NCBI GenBank assembly: GCA_934660915.1
Contig: CAKUIF010000006.1
Span: 1 to 64,000, forward strand
Length of the DNA: 64,000 nucleotides
From: an uncultured Olsenella sp.
Lineage (GTDB): Bacteria > Actinomycetota > Coriobacteriia > Coriobacteriales > Atopobiaceae
Reading direction: 5' to 3'
The position numbers and the translations under genes are program-made. The notes below the pieces were generated by a model. It searched no databases. It was not told the DNA's origin and saw only the letters and a program-made list of their open reading frames with translations. Position 1 is the stretch's first letter. Each line of letters begins with the position of its first letter. Shown here piece by piece: positions 21,977 to 37,708 of the stretch.

Positions 21977-22498
21977 ATGCCCTGCAAAGCAAACGTCAAC
22001 ATGCTCGACAAGGTCTCCGAGTCCATCGAGAACTCCAAGGGTGTCTTCGTGGTCAACTACCTCGGTCTCACCGTTAAGGAGGCTCAGGAGGTCCGCCGCG
22101 CCCTGCGCGAGGCTGGCGCCGAGATGAAGGTGTTCAAGAACAACATCGTCAAGCTCGGTCTCGAGAAGGCTGGTCTGCCCGACATCAGCGAGACCCTCGC
22201 TGGTCCGTGCGCCTACGTCTTCTACGAGAAGGACGCCGTCGCCGCCGCCAAGGTGATCAAGGAGCAGTCCGAGAAGCTCAAGAAGATGGAGTTCGTCGCC
22301 GGTATCGCCGACGGCACCGCTCTGTCCGCTGAGGAGGCCAAGGCCTACGCCGACCTGCCCTCTCACGAGGAGCTCCTGGCTCAGCTCGTGTTCGTCATGG
22401 CGAGCCCGCTCTCTGGTATCGCCCAGGTTTGCGCCGGTCCCGCTCGTGGCCTCGCCACTGCGCTCAAGGCCGTCGCCGACCAGAAGGAGGCCGCGTAA
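21977..22498 (+). CDS. rplJ: 50S ribosomal protein uL10
   Basis: L10 anchors L7/L12 dimers to the ribosomal stalk. The 173 residues show an N-terminal RNA-binding domain (SKGVFVVNYLGLTVKEAQEVRRALREAG, in parts; KVFKNNIVKLGLEKAG) and a C-terminal helix ending in ALKAVADQKEAA that binds L12. AGGAGG precedes ATG 21977. It is regulated by the leader described just upstream. Confidence 0.97.
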   Translation: MPCKANVNMLDKVSESIENSKGVFVVNYLGLTVKEAQEVRRALREAGAEMKVFKNNIVKLGLEKAGLPDISETLAGPCAYVFYEKDAVAAAKVIKEQSEKLKKMEFVAGIADGTALSAEEAKAYADLPSHEELLAQLVFVMASPLSGIAQVCAGPARGLATALKAVADQKEAA

Positions 22499-22598
22499 AT
22501 TCGCGCGCCTGCTTCAAAAGCAACTTTGCACCACTTGCACCACCACATAAGACACCGGGCGGCTCTGAACCGTCGCCCGCTACAAAAGGAGAATTGAC

Positions 22599-22976
22599 AT
22601 GGCTGTCACCAAGGATGAGATCATCGAGGCCCTCAAGGAGATGCCCGCCCTCGAGCTTTCCGAGCTCGTTCACGAGCTGGAGGACGTCTTCGGCGTCTCC
22701 GCTGCCGCTCCCGTGGCCGTTGCTGCTGCCCCCGCTGCCGCTGCTGCCCCCGCCGAGGAGGAGAAGACCAACTTCGACGTCGTCCTCGAGGCTTTCGGCG
22801 ACAACAAGATCGCCGTCATCAAGGTCGTCCGCGCCCTTACCTCCCTTGGCCTGAAGGAGGCCAAGGAGGTCGTCGAGGGTGCCCCCAAGGCCGTCCTCGA
22901 GGGTGCCAAGAAGGAGGACGCCGAGGCCGCCAAGAAGCAGCTCGAGGAGGCCGGCGCCACCGTCACCCTCAAGTAA
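22599..22976 (+). CDS. rplL: 50S ribosomal protein bL12
   Basis: L12 dimers recruit and stimulate translational GTPases. The 125 residues have the N-terminal dimerisation part, an Ala/Pro hinge (residues about 36-52) and the conserved C-terminal domain with KIAVIKVVRALTSLGLKEAKEVV. AAAGGAG lies seven bases before ATG 22599. A strong terminator follows. Confidence 0.97.
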   Translation: MAVTKDEIIEALKEMPALELSELVHELEDVFGVSAAAPVAVAAAPAAAAAPAEEEKTNFDVVLEAFGDNKIAVIKVVRALTSLGLKEAKEVVEGAPKAVLEGAKKEDAEAAKKQLEEAGATVTLK

Positions 22977-23012
22977 GTTCGCTTACATCAGGGTTTCGAC
23001 ATTTGTCATCCG

Positions 23013-23046
23013 AAAGGGTCGTGCGTTCGCGCACGGCCCTTTTTTC
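23013..23046 (+). terminator. Intrinsic terminator after rplL
   Basis: AAAGGGTCGTGCG (23013-23025) pairs with 23030-23042 (one U-G pair) over a TTCG loop, running into a T tract. It ends the rplJL unit, so rpoBC depends on its own promoter or on read-through. Confidence 0.9.
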
Positions 23047-23049
23047 TGC

Positions 23050-23130
23050 CTGCGATTTCAGCCTGTCTGATTTGGCAGTCATTCCAGACAGGCTGAAATG
23101 ACTGCCAAATCAGACAGGCTGAAATCGCAG
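23050..23130. repeat. Perfect 34-bp inverted repeat with nested direct repeats
   Basis: Bases 23050-23083 are exactly the reverse complement of 23097-23130. The 13-base spacer together with the start of the right arm contains CAGACAGGCTGAAAT (23085-23099), which recurs at 23111-23125 and, inverted, in the left arm (23055-23069). The RNA could fold into alternative hairpins. No T tract follows, so it is not an ordinary terminator. No other copy was noticed in the window. Confidence 0.85.
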
Positions 23131-23140
23131 GGCAAAAGGG

Positions 23141-23176
23141 AGAAAAAGGCGGCCCGAAGGTAGTCTTCGGGCCGCC
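23141..23176 (-). terminator. Intrinsic terminator reading on the minus strand, before rpoB
   Basis: GGCGGCCCGAAG (23148-23159) pairs with CTTCGGGCCGCC (23165-23176). The A-rich run GAGAAAAA lies on its left, which becomes TTTTTCTC after the stem on the minus strand. It would stop transcription coming leftward out of rpoB; no minus-strand gene is visible there. Confidence 0.7.
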
Positions 23177-23281
23177 CATGAATTCTTCACAACTAATCTA
23201 GCAGCGATTTTTTAAATCTGCAGGTAAACGCGCTAGTCAATAAAAAATAAAGCATGAAGAGTCATAAGTCAAGCCTATACA

Positions 23282-23310
23282 TTGACCAAAACAGGTGCTT
23301 CGTCTAAATT
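23282..23310 (+). promoter_or_regulatory. Promoter for rpoB-rpoC
   Basis: TTGACC (23282-23287), a 17-base spacer and TAAATT (23305-23310), within an AT-rich stretch 50 bases before the rpoB start. Confidence 0.7.
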
Positions 23311-23362
23311 ATTACGTTGCGACAATTGCCGCCTTCCACCCTTTTGAAGGAGGAAAAGCCTG

Positions 23363-26878
<3,516 letters not shown>

Positions 26879-26880
26879 CT

Positions 26881-31314
<4,434 letters not shown>

Positions 31315-31342
31315 GCCAAGCTTGGTCCCATAGCACTGACAA

Positions 31343-31375
31343 GGCGGCCCCGTTTGCGCGGGGCCGCCTATTTTG
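31343..31375 (+). terminator. Intrinsic terminator after rpoC
   Basis: GGCGGCCCCG (31343-31352) pairs with CGGGGCCGCC (31359-31368), followed by TATTTTG. It separates rpoBC from the regulator gene inserted before the str operon. Confidence 0.9.
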
Positions 31376-31746
31376 TCTGCGTCATTATTGTTTAGGCATT
31401 GGGACGTGGTTTGGGTAGATCTGAACCCTTCCGGCGAGCACGGGTAGACCAGGCCCGCCCGCCCATTGCGCTGAGCAGCTCAAGTCGCTTGATTTGATGA
31501 GCCGCAATGCGGTTTAGGTCGAATATATCGACCCTGCGGGGATGGATACATATTTATGTTGTGATGGGTCGCCTCGTTACCCCCGAGATGGCGGTTGTTT
31601 CGGAGGCTTATTGGCTTCCGGAGGCCTGGCTTATCCGAGGATGCATTCCTACAGCCCGTTGACGGATTTCACCTGATTCTTTACAAGCTCTTACCTGCGG
31701 TTTTTGACAAACTGTGCATAGGGCGACGATATGAGAAGAGGTTCGT
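31376..31746. other. Leader region of the first two-HTH LuxR protein
   Basis: No gene is visible. The stretch holds two small dyads: CCGC-AAT-GCGG (31502-31512) and GGTCGA-ATATA-TCGACC (31517-31533), the latter a plausible operator. A TTGACA-like box occurs 45 bases before the LuxR start but lacks a good -10 partner. Composition is lower in GC than the flanking ribosomal genes. Confidence 0.5.
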
Positions 31747-33930
31747 ATGGGAATTAGGCGCAGGCTTGCCGGTCTTCGGGGGCTCGTCATACTTGCGGCG
31801 ATCCCGGCAATGCTCGACCCAAATGATCTTCTTGGCGCATACCCGGCGCTTGCTTTGGGCGTCTTCGCGGCTTTGACTTGGTCGCTGAGCGGAGGGAGGG
31901 CGATCGGGGCACGATATGATTGCCCGCTCGCGGCCGTCACGGTTTTGCTGTTTGTTCTCAGCGCTATTACGAAGAAGGACGGGCTAGGCTCCGAATTCGC
32001 CGCGCTATGCAAAGCCGCGCCCTATGTTATTGGCGGGTTTGTCGCGTCCTCGCTGTTCCTTGCACAGTCAAGCTCGGACATAGATTCTGGGGTCCCACGC
32101 CTCGTGAGGTGCCTCGCGTTATGTGCGAGCGGCCTCGTTATGCCGTTGGGCTCCATCGCCGGATACGGTATCGCGGCCACCGATTTGTTCGCGTTTGTGG
32201 GTCCCATGCCGAAGACGTGGGCAGTCGTAGCACCGTGGCTTGTTATGAGCCTGGCAGGCTGTGCGATATCGGTGGCGCGTCTGCTTGAGACGCGCAAAAG
32301 ACGGTTCGCTGCGGCAGCCTGTATGCAATTCGCTACATTTATCCTACTAATTAGTTTTATTGCTTATGGAAACAATCCGCTCATTGGCCGCGCGGTCTCG
32401 CTTTGTTCGATCGCAGTTTTCGCCTGTGAGGTCTTTGCCGACGACGGCGATGCTCCGGGGCGTCGCGAATCGGAGGCGGCGCTTATCGCTTTGGCGGTCA
32501 GCCTCTGCTTGACCGCGGTCTTCTTGGCTGCAAACGAGCTTCCAGGCTTGGGCCTGTACCCGTTCGTGGGCCAGGCGAACCCTTCGTCATCGTTCGTATT
32601 GGCTTTAGCCGCGCTGTGCGTGATGGCTCAAATGGTTCCGCTAGTCCCAAGGAAAGCCGGGCATGAGCCAGCAACGATCTCAGGTGAGGCGCCAAAGGCA
32701 ATTGCGCATATCGACGGCTTATCTCCGCGCGAGAACGAGGTTCTAAACTGTCTTGCTCGCGGGCTTACGGTTGCGCAGACTTCGGCAGATCTCTCGATTT
32801 CCCCTGGTAGCGTGGGCACGTATCGGAGCCGCATCTACAAGAAGCTGGGGGTAAGAAGCGCCCAGGAGCTTCGTGCTCGAACGGCGCGCTCGACGGCGGG
32901 GGAGAATGGGCGGGCGCATAGGGCGCCGCAAATCGATGCCTCGCGGCAACCTTGCTCTTGGACTACTTTGCTGTTGTGCGGCGCGCTGGTCTTGACGGCA
33001 TACCTCGGGTTACCGTCCTTGACGATGGCGGCGGAGAGGACCGGCCTTGATGGCATGCGCCTCTTGGTTGCGGCTGGTGCGATGATTGGCCTGCTTATCG
33101 ACGCTTCAAGCTTGGGCTTATCGAGAAGGGCCGCGCGGTTGCTTGCCATAAGCGTGGGCGTAGCGGGTCTATCGTTCTGTCTACTGGTCGAGGGGCTTCA
33201 GTATCCGGTGGTTGCGGCCGGGCTTGACCATACGTGGTCTTTGCCGTTGTCTGCGGGCGTGATGCTTGGCTTCGCGGCGGGGAATTTCACAGGTCATAAA
33301 GGCAAAGAGGCGAACGCCGCGTTCGAAAGCCCCGCATATCTGATGCTTGGAGCACTCGGCGCGGCGTTCTTCTTGGCAAGGGCTGCGGAAGCGAGCGTGT
33401 ATCTAGCTGGATGGGCAGGACGTATCTGCGGGGCTATGGTACTTGCAGGTGCATTGGGAATAATCCAACATCAAGTTCCAAACGGAATGCATACATGGCC
33501 TAAGTTGCTCCTCGCGTGCGGCTTGGCGGGAATGCTGCTGGGTGAAGGCCTGTTAAGCACAGCGATAGCGCCGCTAAGCTGGGGGTCTTTGGCAATCAAC
33601 GGAACCGTTGGCGCGATCTTGGCAACGTGGACGGCGGTTGCGAATAGGGGATTCAGGCTCGCTCACGAGGTTCTACAAAATGATGTTGGAAAGCAATCTG
33701 TTCATGATTTGATGAATTCTCTTGCCTTGAGCCCTGCTGAGCGCCGTGTTTGCGAACTGCTTTTGGAGGGGATGAGCGTCCCTGGAATCGCCGAGCGGCT
33801 CGTGGTGTCGCGCAACACCGTCGCCGCGCAGAAGAAATCGGTGTATCGCAAGGCCGGTGTCCACTCTCAGGCTGCGCTCATCGAGCTATTCCTGGGTTCT
33901 TGCGGCCTGGAATCGCCCGCACGGAGGTGA
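31747..33930 (+). CDS. Polytopic membrane protein with two LuxR-type HTH domains (A)
   Basis: A 727-residue protein with a repeated plan: about nine or ten hydrophobic segments (residues 1-300), a LuxR-type helix-turn-helix (about 324-385; LSPRENEVLNCLARGLTVAQ and GSVGTYRSRIYKKLGV), about eight more hydrophobic segments (408-630), and a second LuxR-type HTH (about 661-715; LSPAERRVCELLLEG and RNTVAAQKKSVYRKAGVHSQ). Coriobacteria are known for membrane proteins with one C-terminal LuxR HTH; two such modules in one chain look like an internal duplication. AGAAGAGG precedes ATG 31747. It faces a convergent ABC transporter set and has a close architectural match at 56738. The signal it senses is unknown. 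Confidence 0.85.
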   Translation: MGIRRRLAGLRGLVILAAIPAMLDPNDLLGAYPALALGVFAALTWSLSGGRAIGARYDCPLAAVTVLLFVLSAITKKDGLGSEFAALCKAAPYVIGGFVASSLFLAQSSSDIDSGVPRLVRCLALCASGLVMPLGSIAGYGIAATDLFAFVGPMPKTWAVVAPWLVMSLAGCAISVARLLETRKRRFAAAACMQFATFILLISFIAYGNNPLIGRAVSLCSIAVFACEVFADDGDAPGRRESEAALIALAVSLCLTAVFLAANELPGLGLYPFVGQANPSSSFVLALAALCVMAQMVPLVPRKAGHEPATISGEAPKAIAHIDGLSPRENEVLNCLARGLTVAQTSADLSISPGSVGTYRSRIYKKLGVRSAQELRARTARSTAGENGRAHRAPQIDASRQPCSWTTLLLCGALVLTAYLGLPSLTMAAERTGLDGMRLLVAAGAMIGLLIDASSLGLSRRAARLLAISVGVAGLSFCLLVEGLQYPVVAAGLDHTWSLPLSAGVMLGFAAGNFTGHKGKEANAAFESPAYLMLGALGAAFFLARAAEASVYLAGWAGRICGAMVLAGALGIIQHQVPNGMHTWPKLLLACGLAGMLLGEGLLSTAIAPLSWGSLAINGTVGAILATWTAVANRGFRLAHEVLQNDVGKQSVHDLMNSLALSPAERRVCELLLEGMSVPGIAERLVVSRNTVAAQKKSVYRKAGVHSQAALIELFLGSCGLESPARR

Positions 33931-33976
33931 GGCCGTGTATCTCTGCGACCAGATCGCGTCCTGTCGGGCACCGAAA

Positions 33977-34297
33977 CTACCAGGTGTAATAGATTTGTTT
34001 GAACGTGTAGACGGTTCCGCTGTACCTTCCATAAGTTCCTGCTCGGACATCTATTTGCTTGGCTCCATCGTATCGATAAGACGTCCTGAACACGAGTTTG
34101 CGCGTCGTCGAGTCATAGTGAGTGACGTTGTAGCTGGAAGAGCGGAAGTTCTTAAACGTGTCTTCGACCTCCTCGATCAGCGATTGAGGGGCGATACCGT
34201 CATTGGCTAACGCGGGGGTTACTTTGCCAAAACCGAGCAACGCAACCGTGGCAATTAAGACAATCGCAAGTACGAACCTTTCGTGCCGTCTAGTCAT
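33977..34297 (-). CDS. Small secreted protein of unknown function
   Basis: A 106-residue protein. It begins MTRRHERF, then has a hydrophobic segment (VLIATVALLGFG) and an APALAN-like cleavage region (TPALAND), which together make a clear Sec signal peptide. The mature part of about 75 residues is rich in Tyr, Thr and Arg (YNVTHYDSTTRKLVFRTSYR, then GTYGRYSGTVYTFKQIYYTW). GGAGG lies five bases before the start at 34297, and the start overlaps the end of the ABC ATPase gene by eight bases, so it is the last gene of that minus-strand operon. I do not recognise the family. Its counterpart in the second module may be the gene at 59029. Confidence 0.75.
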   Translation of the reverse strand: MTRRHERFVLAIVLIATVALLGFGKVTPALANDGIAPQSLIEEVEDTFKNFRSSSYNVTHYDSTTRKLVFRTSYRYDGAKQIDVRAGTYGRYSGTVYTFKQIYYTW

Positions 34298-35033
34298 GAT
34301 GCCTCCAATGCTTTGGGGTTGTTGGATAAATATCTGCAGCGCTGCTTGGGGTCTCCTCCTTCCTATATGTCCGCACAAAGAGGCGCTGCCAATCCGCGGT
34401 GGTGGGGTGGATCTGAAGGCCTGTGGGCGTTAGGAACGCTAGCTCAGTGGCGACGTCCTCAAGCCCGGCAAAGATGTGGGAAGAAACAACGAGGCCCTTC
34501 CCCTCGCAAGCAAGCTCGCCAAGGAGGTGCGTCGCTGCGCGCGCCTTGAGCAGATCGAGTCCGTTGAGCGGCTCATCGAATAGCAGGTAATCGGCGTCCG
34601 TGGCAAGGGCACAAGCAATAACGCTGAGCTGCCGCATCCCCTGTGACATTCGTTTAACTTTGATATTAAGAAGGCCCTCTACCCCAGCTCGTTTTGCAAT
34701 CGCGGCCGCATCGCACTCGTGTTCCCAGAGCTCAGCGATTGTTGTCAGGTGCTCCCTGAGCGTCATTTCCGACACGAGTGGCGAATCGCCGGGTGACGCG
34801 AAGAACACCTTCCGTGAATATACGCGGCTTCGGCCCGGCGCGGTCCCGTCGACGTCGACTTCTCCGGCTTGCAGTGTGCGCCCTTTGCCAGAGAGCGCCT
34901 TGAGCAGCGTTGTCTTTCCGGAGCCGTTCGGCGCTACGAGGGCTATGACATCTCCAGGCTCAATCTCGAGGTCGATCCCGCTCGCGACCTCATGCCGAGG
35001 ATAGCCAATGGTGGCGTTTGCGATTCTTAGCAT
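34290..35033 (-). CDS. ABC transporter ATP-binding protein
   Basis: A 247-residue ABC ATPase: Walker A APNGSGKT near residue 34, Q-loop region FFASPGDSPLVSEM, a variant signature MSQGMRQ in place of LSGGQ, Walker B YLLFDEPLNGLD, and a switch histidine in SSHIF. The signature form is common in ATPases that serve peptide- or lantibiotic-type ABC-2 transporters. It overlaps the permease upstream by seven bases and the secreted protein downstream by eight, so the three form one translationally coupled operon. Confidence 0.9.
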   Translation of the reverse strand: MLRIANATIGYPRHEVASGIDLEIEPGDVIALVAPNGSGKTTLLKALSGKGRTLQAGEVDVDGTAPGRSRVYSRKVFFASPGDSPLVSEMTLREHLTTIAELWEHECDAAAIAKRAGVEGLLNIKVKRMSQGMRQLSVIACALATDADYLLFDEPLNGLDLLKARAATHLLGELACEGKGLVVSSHIFAGLEDVATELAFLTPTGLQIHPTTADWQRLFVRTYRKEETPSSAADIYPTTPKHWRHHD

Positions 35034-36151
35034 GGCGGTCTCCTCAGGCTAAGCGCGTCGATGGCAGACGACACCACCGCGAGCGCAAGACTGCTTCCCG
35101 CAAGTATTGCAATGCCTATCAGCGGATTAATCTCAACGGGGCACGTCATGAGCTGATACGGCGGATTCCCCGCGCAGGGGAGGAAAGCTGCGGGGCACAG
35201 ATACGTTGGGGGCAGGAATGGAACGAGCGCAGCAAACGGCCCTTGGGCCTCAAAGTAAACCGGAACCAAGGGGAGCACGGTGACCACGAGCACTCCCGCG
35301 AGCGATGCCGGGACGCTTCCCGTAACGCGCCAGAAAAACAGAGCAAGGCAAGCAAGAAAGACTGCGCCAAACATAAGAGACGCAATCAGATTCGCGCAGC
35401 TTGAGCCCAAGCCGACCACATGCACCTCGCCGTCAACCACGTAAGTAATCGGTTGATCGGGATTCCCTATGCCGTTCCTGAGCGTATTGCCAACAAAACC
35501 AGGAGCGAGAAAGGCCGCAAAGCATAGTGCTGAGCACGCGATAACGGGCGTGAGAAAGAGCGCGCAACGCCCCGGTGCGCTCAAGCACGGAGCCTCAAAG
35601 AGCCGCCCCGCCCGCGAAAGGCTCAGTGCCCTCGCGACCAGAACAAGCGCGGCGCAATACCAAAGCGGCGCCGGCATGCTGGCGATTGCAACGGTAAATC
35701 CCTCGAGCGCATCGAGTTCGGCGGCATTGCTCGCCTTTGCGATGGCCCCGTTGCCCGCCATGCTGCGTGAGTACTCGAGCTCCGCTTGGGCGAGCGCTTC
35801 GTCGCTGGAAACGTACCCAAGCCTAATCCCCTCGAGGTCAAGCTCGCTGACCTGCGCCGCCGAGGTGTAGAAGTCGGCGGTATCGCCAGCTTCGAGCGCT
35901 GTCCCCAAGGCGTCCCTCTTTGCGTTCAGAAGGTCTTTAAGCTCGCTGGGCGCCGTGTCGAATGCGCCCGAGTCGAGGCCGTCGGCAAGGTTGCCGTAGC
36001 TCTGCCGGAGCTCCTCCCGCTGTGCGTCGATGCCATAGGTGGGGAAGGCCGCGATGCCGGACAGCAACGCGCAGACCGCAAGAAGCCCGCATGCGCCCCA
36101 AAGGACCCGGTCGCGAAGAAGCGCCTTGCAGAAGCTCGCGATAGCGCGCAT
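35027..36151 (-). CDS. ABC-2-type transporter permease
   Basis: A 374-residue membrane protein. One N-terminal transmembrane helix (RVLWGACGLLAVCALLSGIAA) is followed by an extracellular loop of about 120 residues rich in Ala, Asp and Glu (residues 40-155), then five or so further helices (for example PLWYCAALVLVARALSL and LIASLMFGAVFLACLALFFW). That plan suits ABC-2 exporter permeases with a large outer domain. AGAGAGG lies before the start at 36151. It probably works with the ATPase encoded directly downstream. The substrate is unknown. Confidence 0.8.
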   Translation of the reverse strand: MRAIASFCKALLRDRVLWGACGLLAVCALLSGIAAFPTYGIDAQREELRQSYGNLADGLDSGAFDTAPSELKDLLNAKRDALGTALEAGDTADFYTSAAQVSELDLEGIRLGYVSSDEALAQAELEYSRSMAGNGAIAKASNAAELDALEGFTVAIASMPAPLWYCAALVLVARALSLSRAGRLFEAPCLSAPGRCALFLTPVIACSALCFAAFLAPGFVGNTLRNGIGNPDQPITYVVDGEVHVVGLGSSCANLIASLMFGAVFLACLALFFWRVTGSVPASLAGVLVVTVLPLVPVYFEAQGPFAALVPFLPPTYLCPAAFLPCAGNPPYQLMTCPVEINPLIGIAILAGSSLALAVVSSAIDALSLRRPPC

Positions 36152-36655
36152 ATCAGCCTCTCTCGTCAGGTGTCGATGATGAGAGCATGCCCCGCGAACT
36201 GCGTAAAGTCATGTCAAATAGCAGGGTAAAGCCGCCCTGTGGGCAACTGAGCCCATTATGGACAGGTTAAAAGGCGCCAAAGCTGTCTCTACGTACGGGC
36301 TTGCCATGGGGCTGGGCCGCAAATGGCGGGAGGCGCTTATGTGCAACCAATTAATACTCCCGGAGTGGGAGCTCCTGGGCGCTTATGCTGCGGCATTTCT
36401 TGCCCGTAAGCCGTTCGGGAACAAGACCGAGATCGTCCTGGAAGTCGAAGTTGCAAATGCAAACAACGGGAACGGTTACCTCAAGGCCCTGGGCTGGCGT
36501 GCGATCCCCCAAAGTACGAAGGACCGCGCTATCCAGCACGACTTCTCGCTCTGGGCCCTGGCGAATCCGGCAATGGGCGGGTAAATCGGCTTCACGATTA
36601 AGCCGGGACGAGCATGACACTTCACGCCGCGTTGCTGTGAAGGGTCCGTGAAATG

Positions 36656-36678
36656 GATACGCCCGGCTCCGTGGCGTT
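36656..36678 (+). promoter_or_regulatory. GATACGCCCGG element, copy 2 (upstream of rpsL promoter)
   Basis: GATACGCCCGG, three bases, then CGTGGCG, ending immediately before the TTGACA -35 box. The placement matches copy 1 at 17249. Confidence 0.5.
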
Positions 36679-36708
36679 TTGACAACTGCTTGCAAGCAAG
36701 CGTAAAGT
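36679..36708 (+). promoter_or_regulatory. Promoter for rpsL-rpsG-fusA-rpsJ
   Basis: TTGACA (36679-36684), an 18-base spacer containing the palindrome CTTGCAAG, and TAAAGT (36703-36708), 90 bases before rpsL. Confidence 0.75.
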
Positions 36709-36798
36709 TCATCGTCGCGTCAATCCGGGGCAGCGGTGCTGCGCAGCCCATGAATATGAGAAAAACAGCACGTCGATAGGTATAAGAAGGAGAGAACT

Positions 36799-37170
36799 TT
36801 GCCTACTATCAACCAGCTCGTTCGCAACGGTCGCGTGAGCGTCAAGGCCAAGTCCAAGAACGCAGCCCTGCAGCACAACCCCCAGAAGCGTGGCGTCTGC
36901 ACCCGCGTCTTCACCACCACCCCCAAGAAGCCGAACTCGGCTCTTCGTAAGGTCGCTCGTGTCCGTCTTGTCAACGGCATCGAGGTCACCGCTTACATCC
37001 CCGGCGAGGGCCACAACCTCCAGGAGCACTCCATCGTCCTGATCCGCGGCGGCCGCGTCCGCGACCTGCCTGGTGTGCGTTACAAGATCGTCCGTGGCGC
37101 CTACGACTGCGCCGCCGTCCAGAACCGCGCCAAGGCCCGTTCTCGCTACGGCACCAAGCGCCCGAAGTAA
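36799..37170 (+). CDS. rpsL: 30S ribosomal protein uS12
   Basis: S12 lines the decoding site; changes in it give streptomycin resistance. The 123 residues include TTPKKPNSALRKVARVRL and GRVRDLPGVRYKIVRG, with wild-type lysines at the usual resistance positions. The start is TTG 36799, preceded by AAGGAGA; TTG is unusual for so highly expressed a gene, but no in-frame ATG lies nearby and the family N-terminus (PTINQLVRNGR) begins here. Confidence 0.96.
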   Translation: MPTINQLVRNGRVSVKAKSKNAALQHNPQKRGVCTRVFTTTPKKPNSALRKVARVRLVNGIEVTAYIPGEGHNLQEHSIVLIRGGRVRDLPGVRYKIVRGAYDCAAVQNRAKARSRYGTKRPK

Positions 37171-37218
37171 GACGACTTACACGCAAACACCCGCTCTTAA
37201 TTCTTAAGGAGATATCAC

Positions 37219-37689
37219 ATGCCGCGTCGTGCAGCAGCTAACCGCCGTGAGGTCCAGCCTGACGCCGTTTACAACAACCGTCTCGTGACCCAGCTCATCA
37301 ACAAGGTCCTCCTCGATGGCAAGAAGGCCACCGCTGAGCGCATCGTCTACGGTGCCTTCAACATGGTCGCCGAGAAGTCCGGCGAGGATCCCCTGGCCGT
37401 CTTCAAGAAGGCCATGGACAACATCCGCCCGACCCTCGAGGTCAAGCCGAAGCGTGTCGGCGGCGCCACCTACCAGGTGCCGATGGAGGTCAACTCCCGT
37501 CGCGCCACCACCCTTGCCATCCGCTGGATGGTCAACTTCTCCCGCGCCCGCAAGGAGAACTCCATGGCTGAGCGTCTGGCCAACGAGATTCTCGACGCCT
37601 CCAACGGCGTCGGCGCGTCCGTGAAGAAGCGTGAGGACCTCTTCAAGATGGCTGAGGCCAACCGTGCCTTCTCTCACTACCGCTTCTAG
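37219..37689 (+). CDS. rpsG: 30S ribosomal protein uS7
   Basis: S7 nucleates assembly of the 30S head. The 156 residues are the standard length, with PRRAAANRREVQPD at the start and the conserved RVGGATYQVPMEV and RWMVNFSRARKENSM segments. AAGGAG precedes ATG 37219. It lies between rpsL and fusA in the str operon. Confidence 0.97.
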   Translation: MPRRAAANRREVQPDAVYNNRLVTQLINKVLLDGKKATAERIVYGAFNMVAEKSGEDPLAVFKKAMDNIRPTLEVKPKRVGGATYQVPMEVNSRRATTLAIRWMVNFSRARKENSMAERLANEILDASNGVGASVKKREDLFKMAEANRAFSHYRF

Positions 37690-37708
37690 TCCGAGGGGAT
37701 AGACTACT

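Larger units (their letters stand above)
36152..36798. other. Gap between the ABC operon and rpsL
   Basis: The stretch carries the upstream region of the minus-strand permease (with a TTGACA-like box on the minus strand near 36210), an unassigned open frame at 36258-36584 without a ribosome-binding site, and the leader and promoter of the rpsL operon. Confidence 0.5.

Noticed and set aside
21712..22077. Open frame of 121 codons between rplA and rplJ
   Set aside because: It covers the terminator and L10 leader and runs into rplJ in another frame.
35018..35404. Plus-strand frame of 128 codons opposite the ABC permease
   Set aside because: Antisense of a coupled operon with good start signals; no motif or ribosome-binding site.
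36258..36584. Open frame of 108 codons (DRLKGAKAVSTYGLAMGLG...) before rpsL
   Set aside because: No ribosome-binding site and no recognisable family. Codon use is not clearly wrong, so a small or remnant gene cannot be excluded, but support is too weak to list it as a gene.
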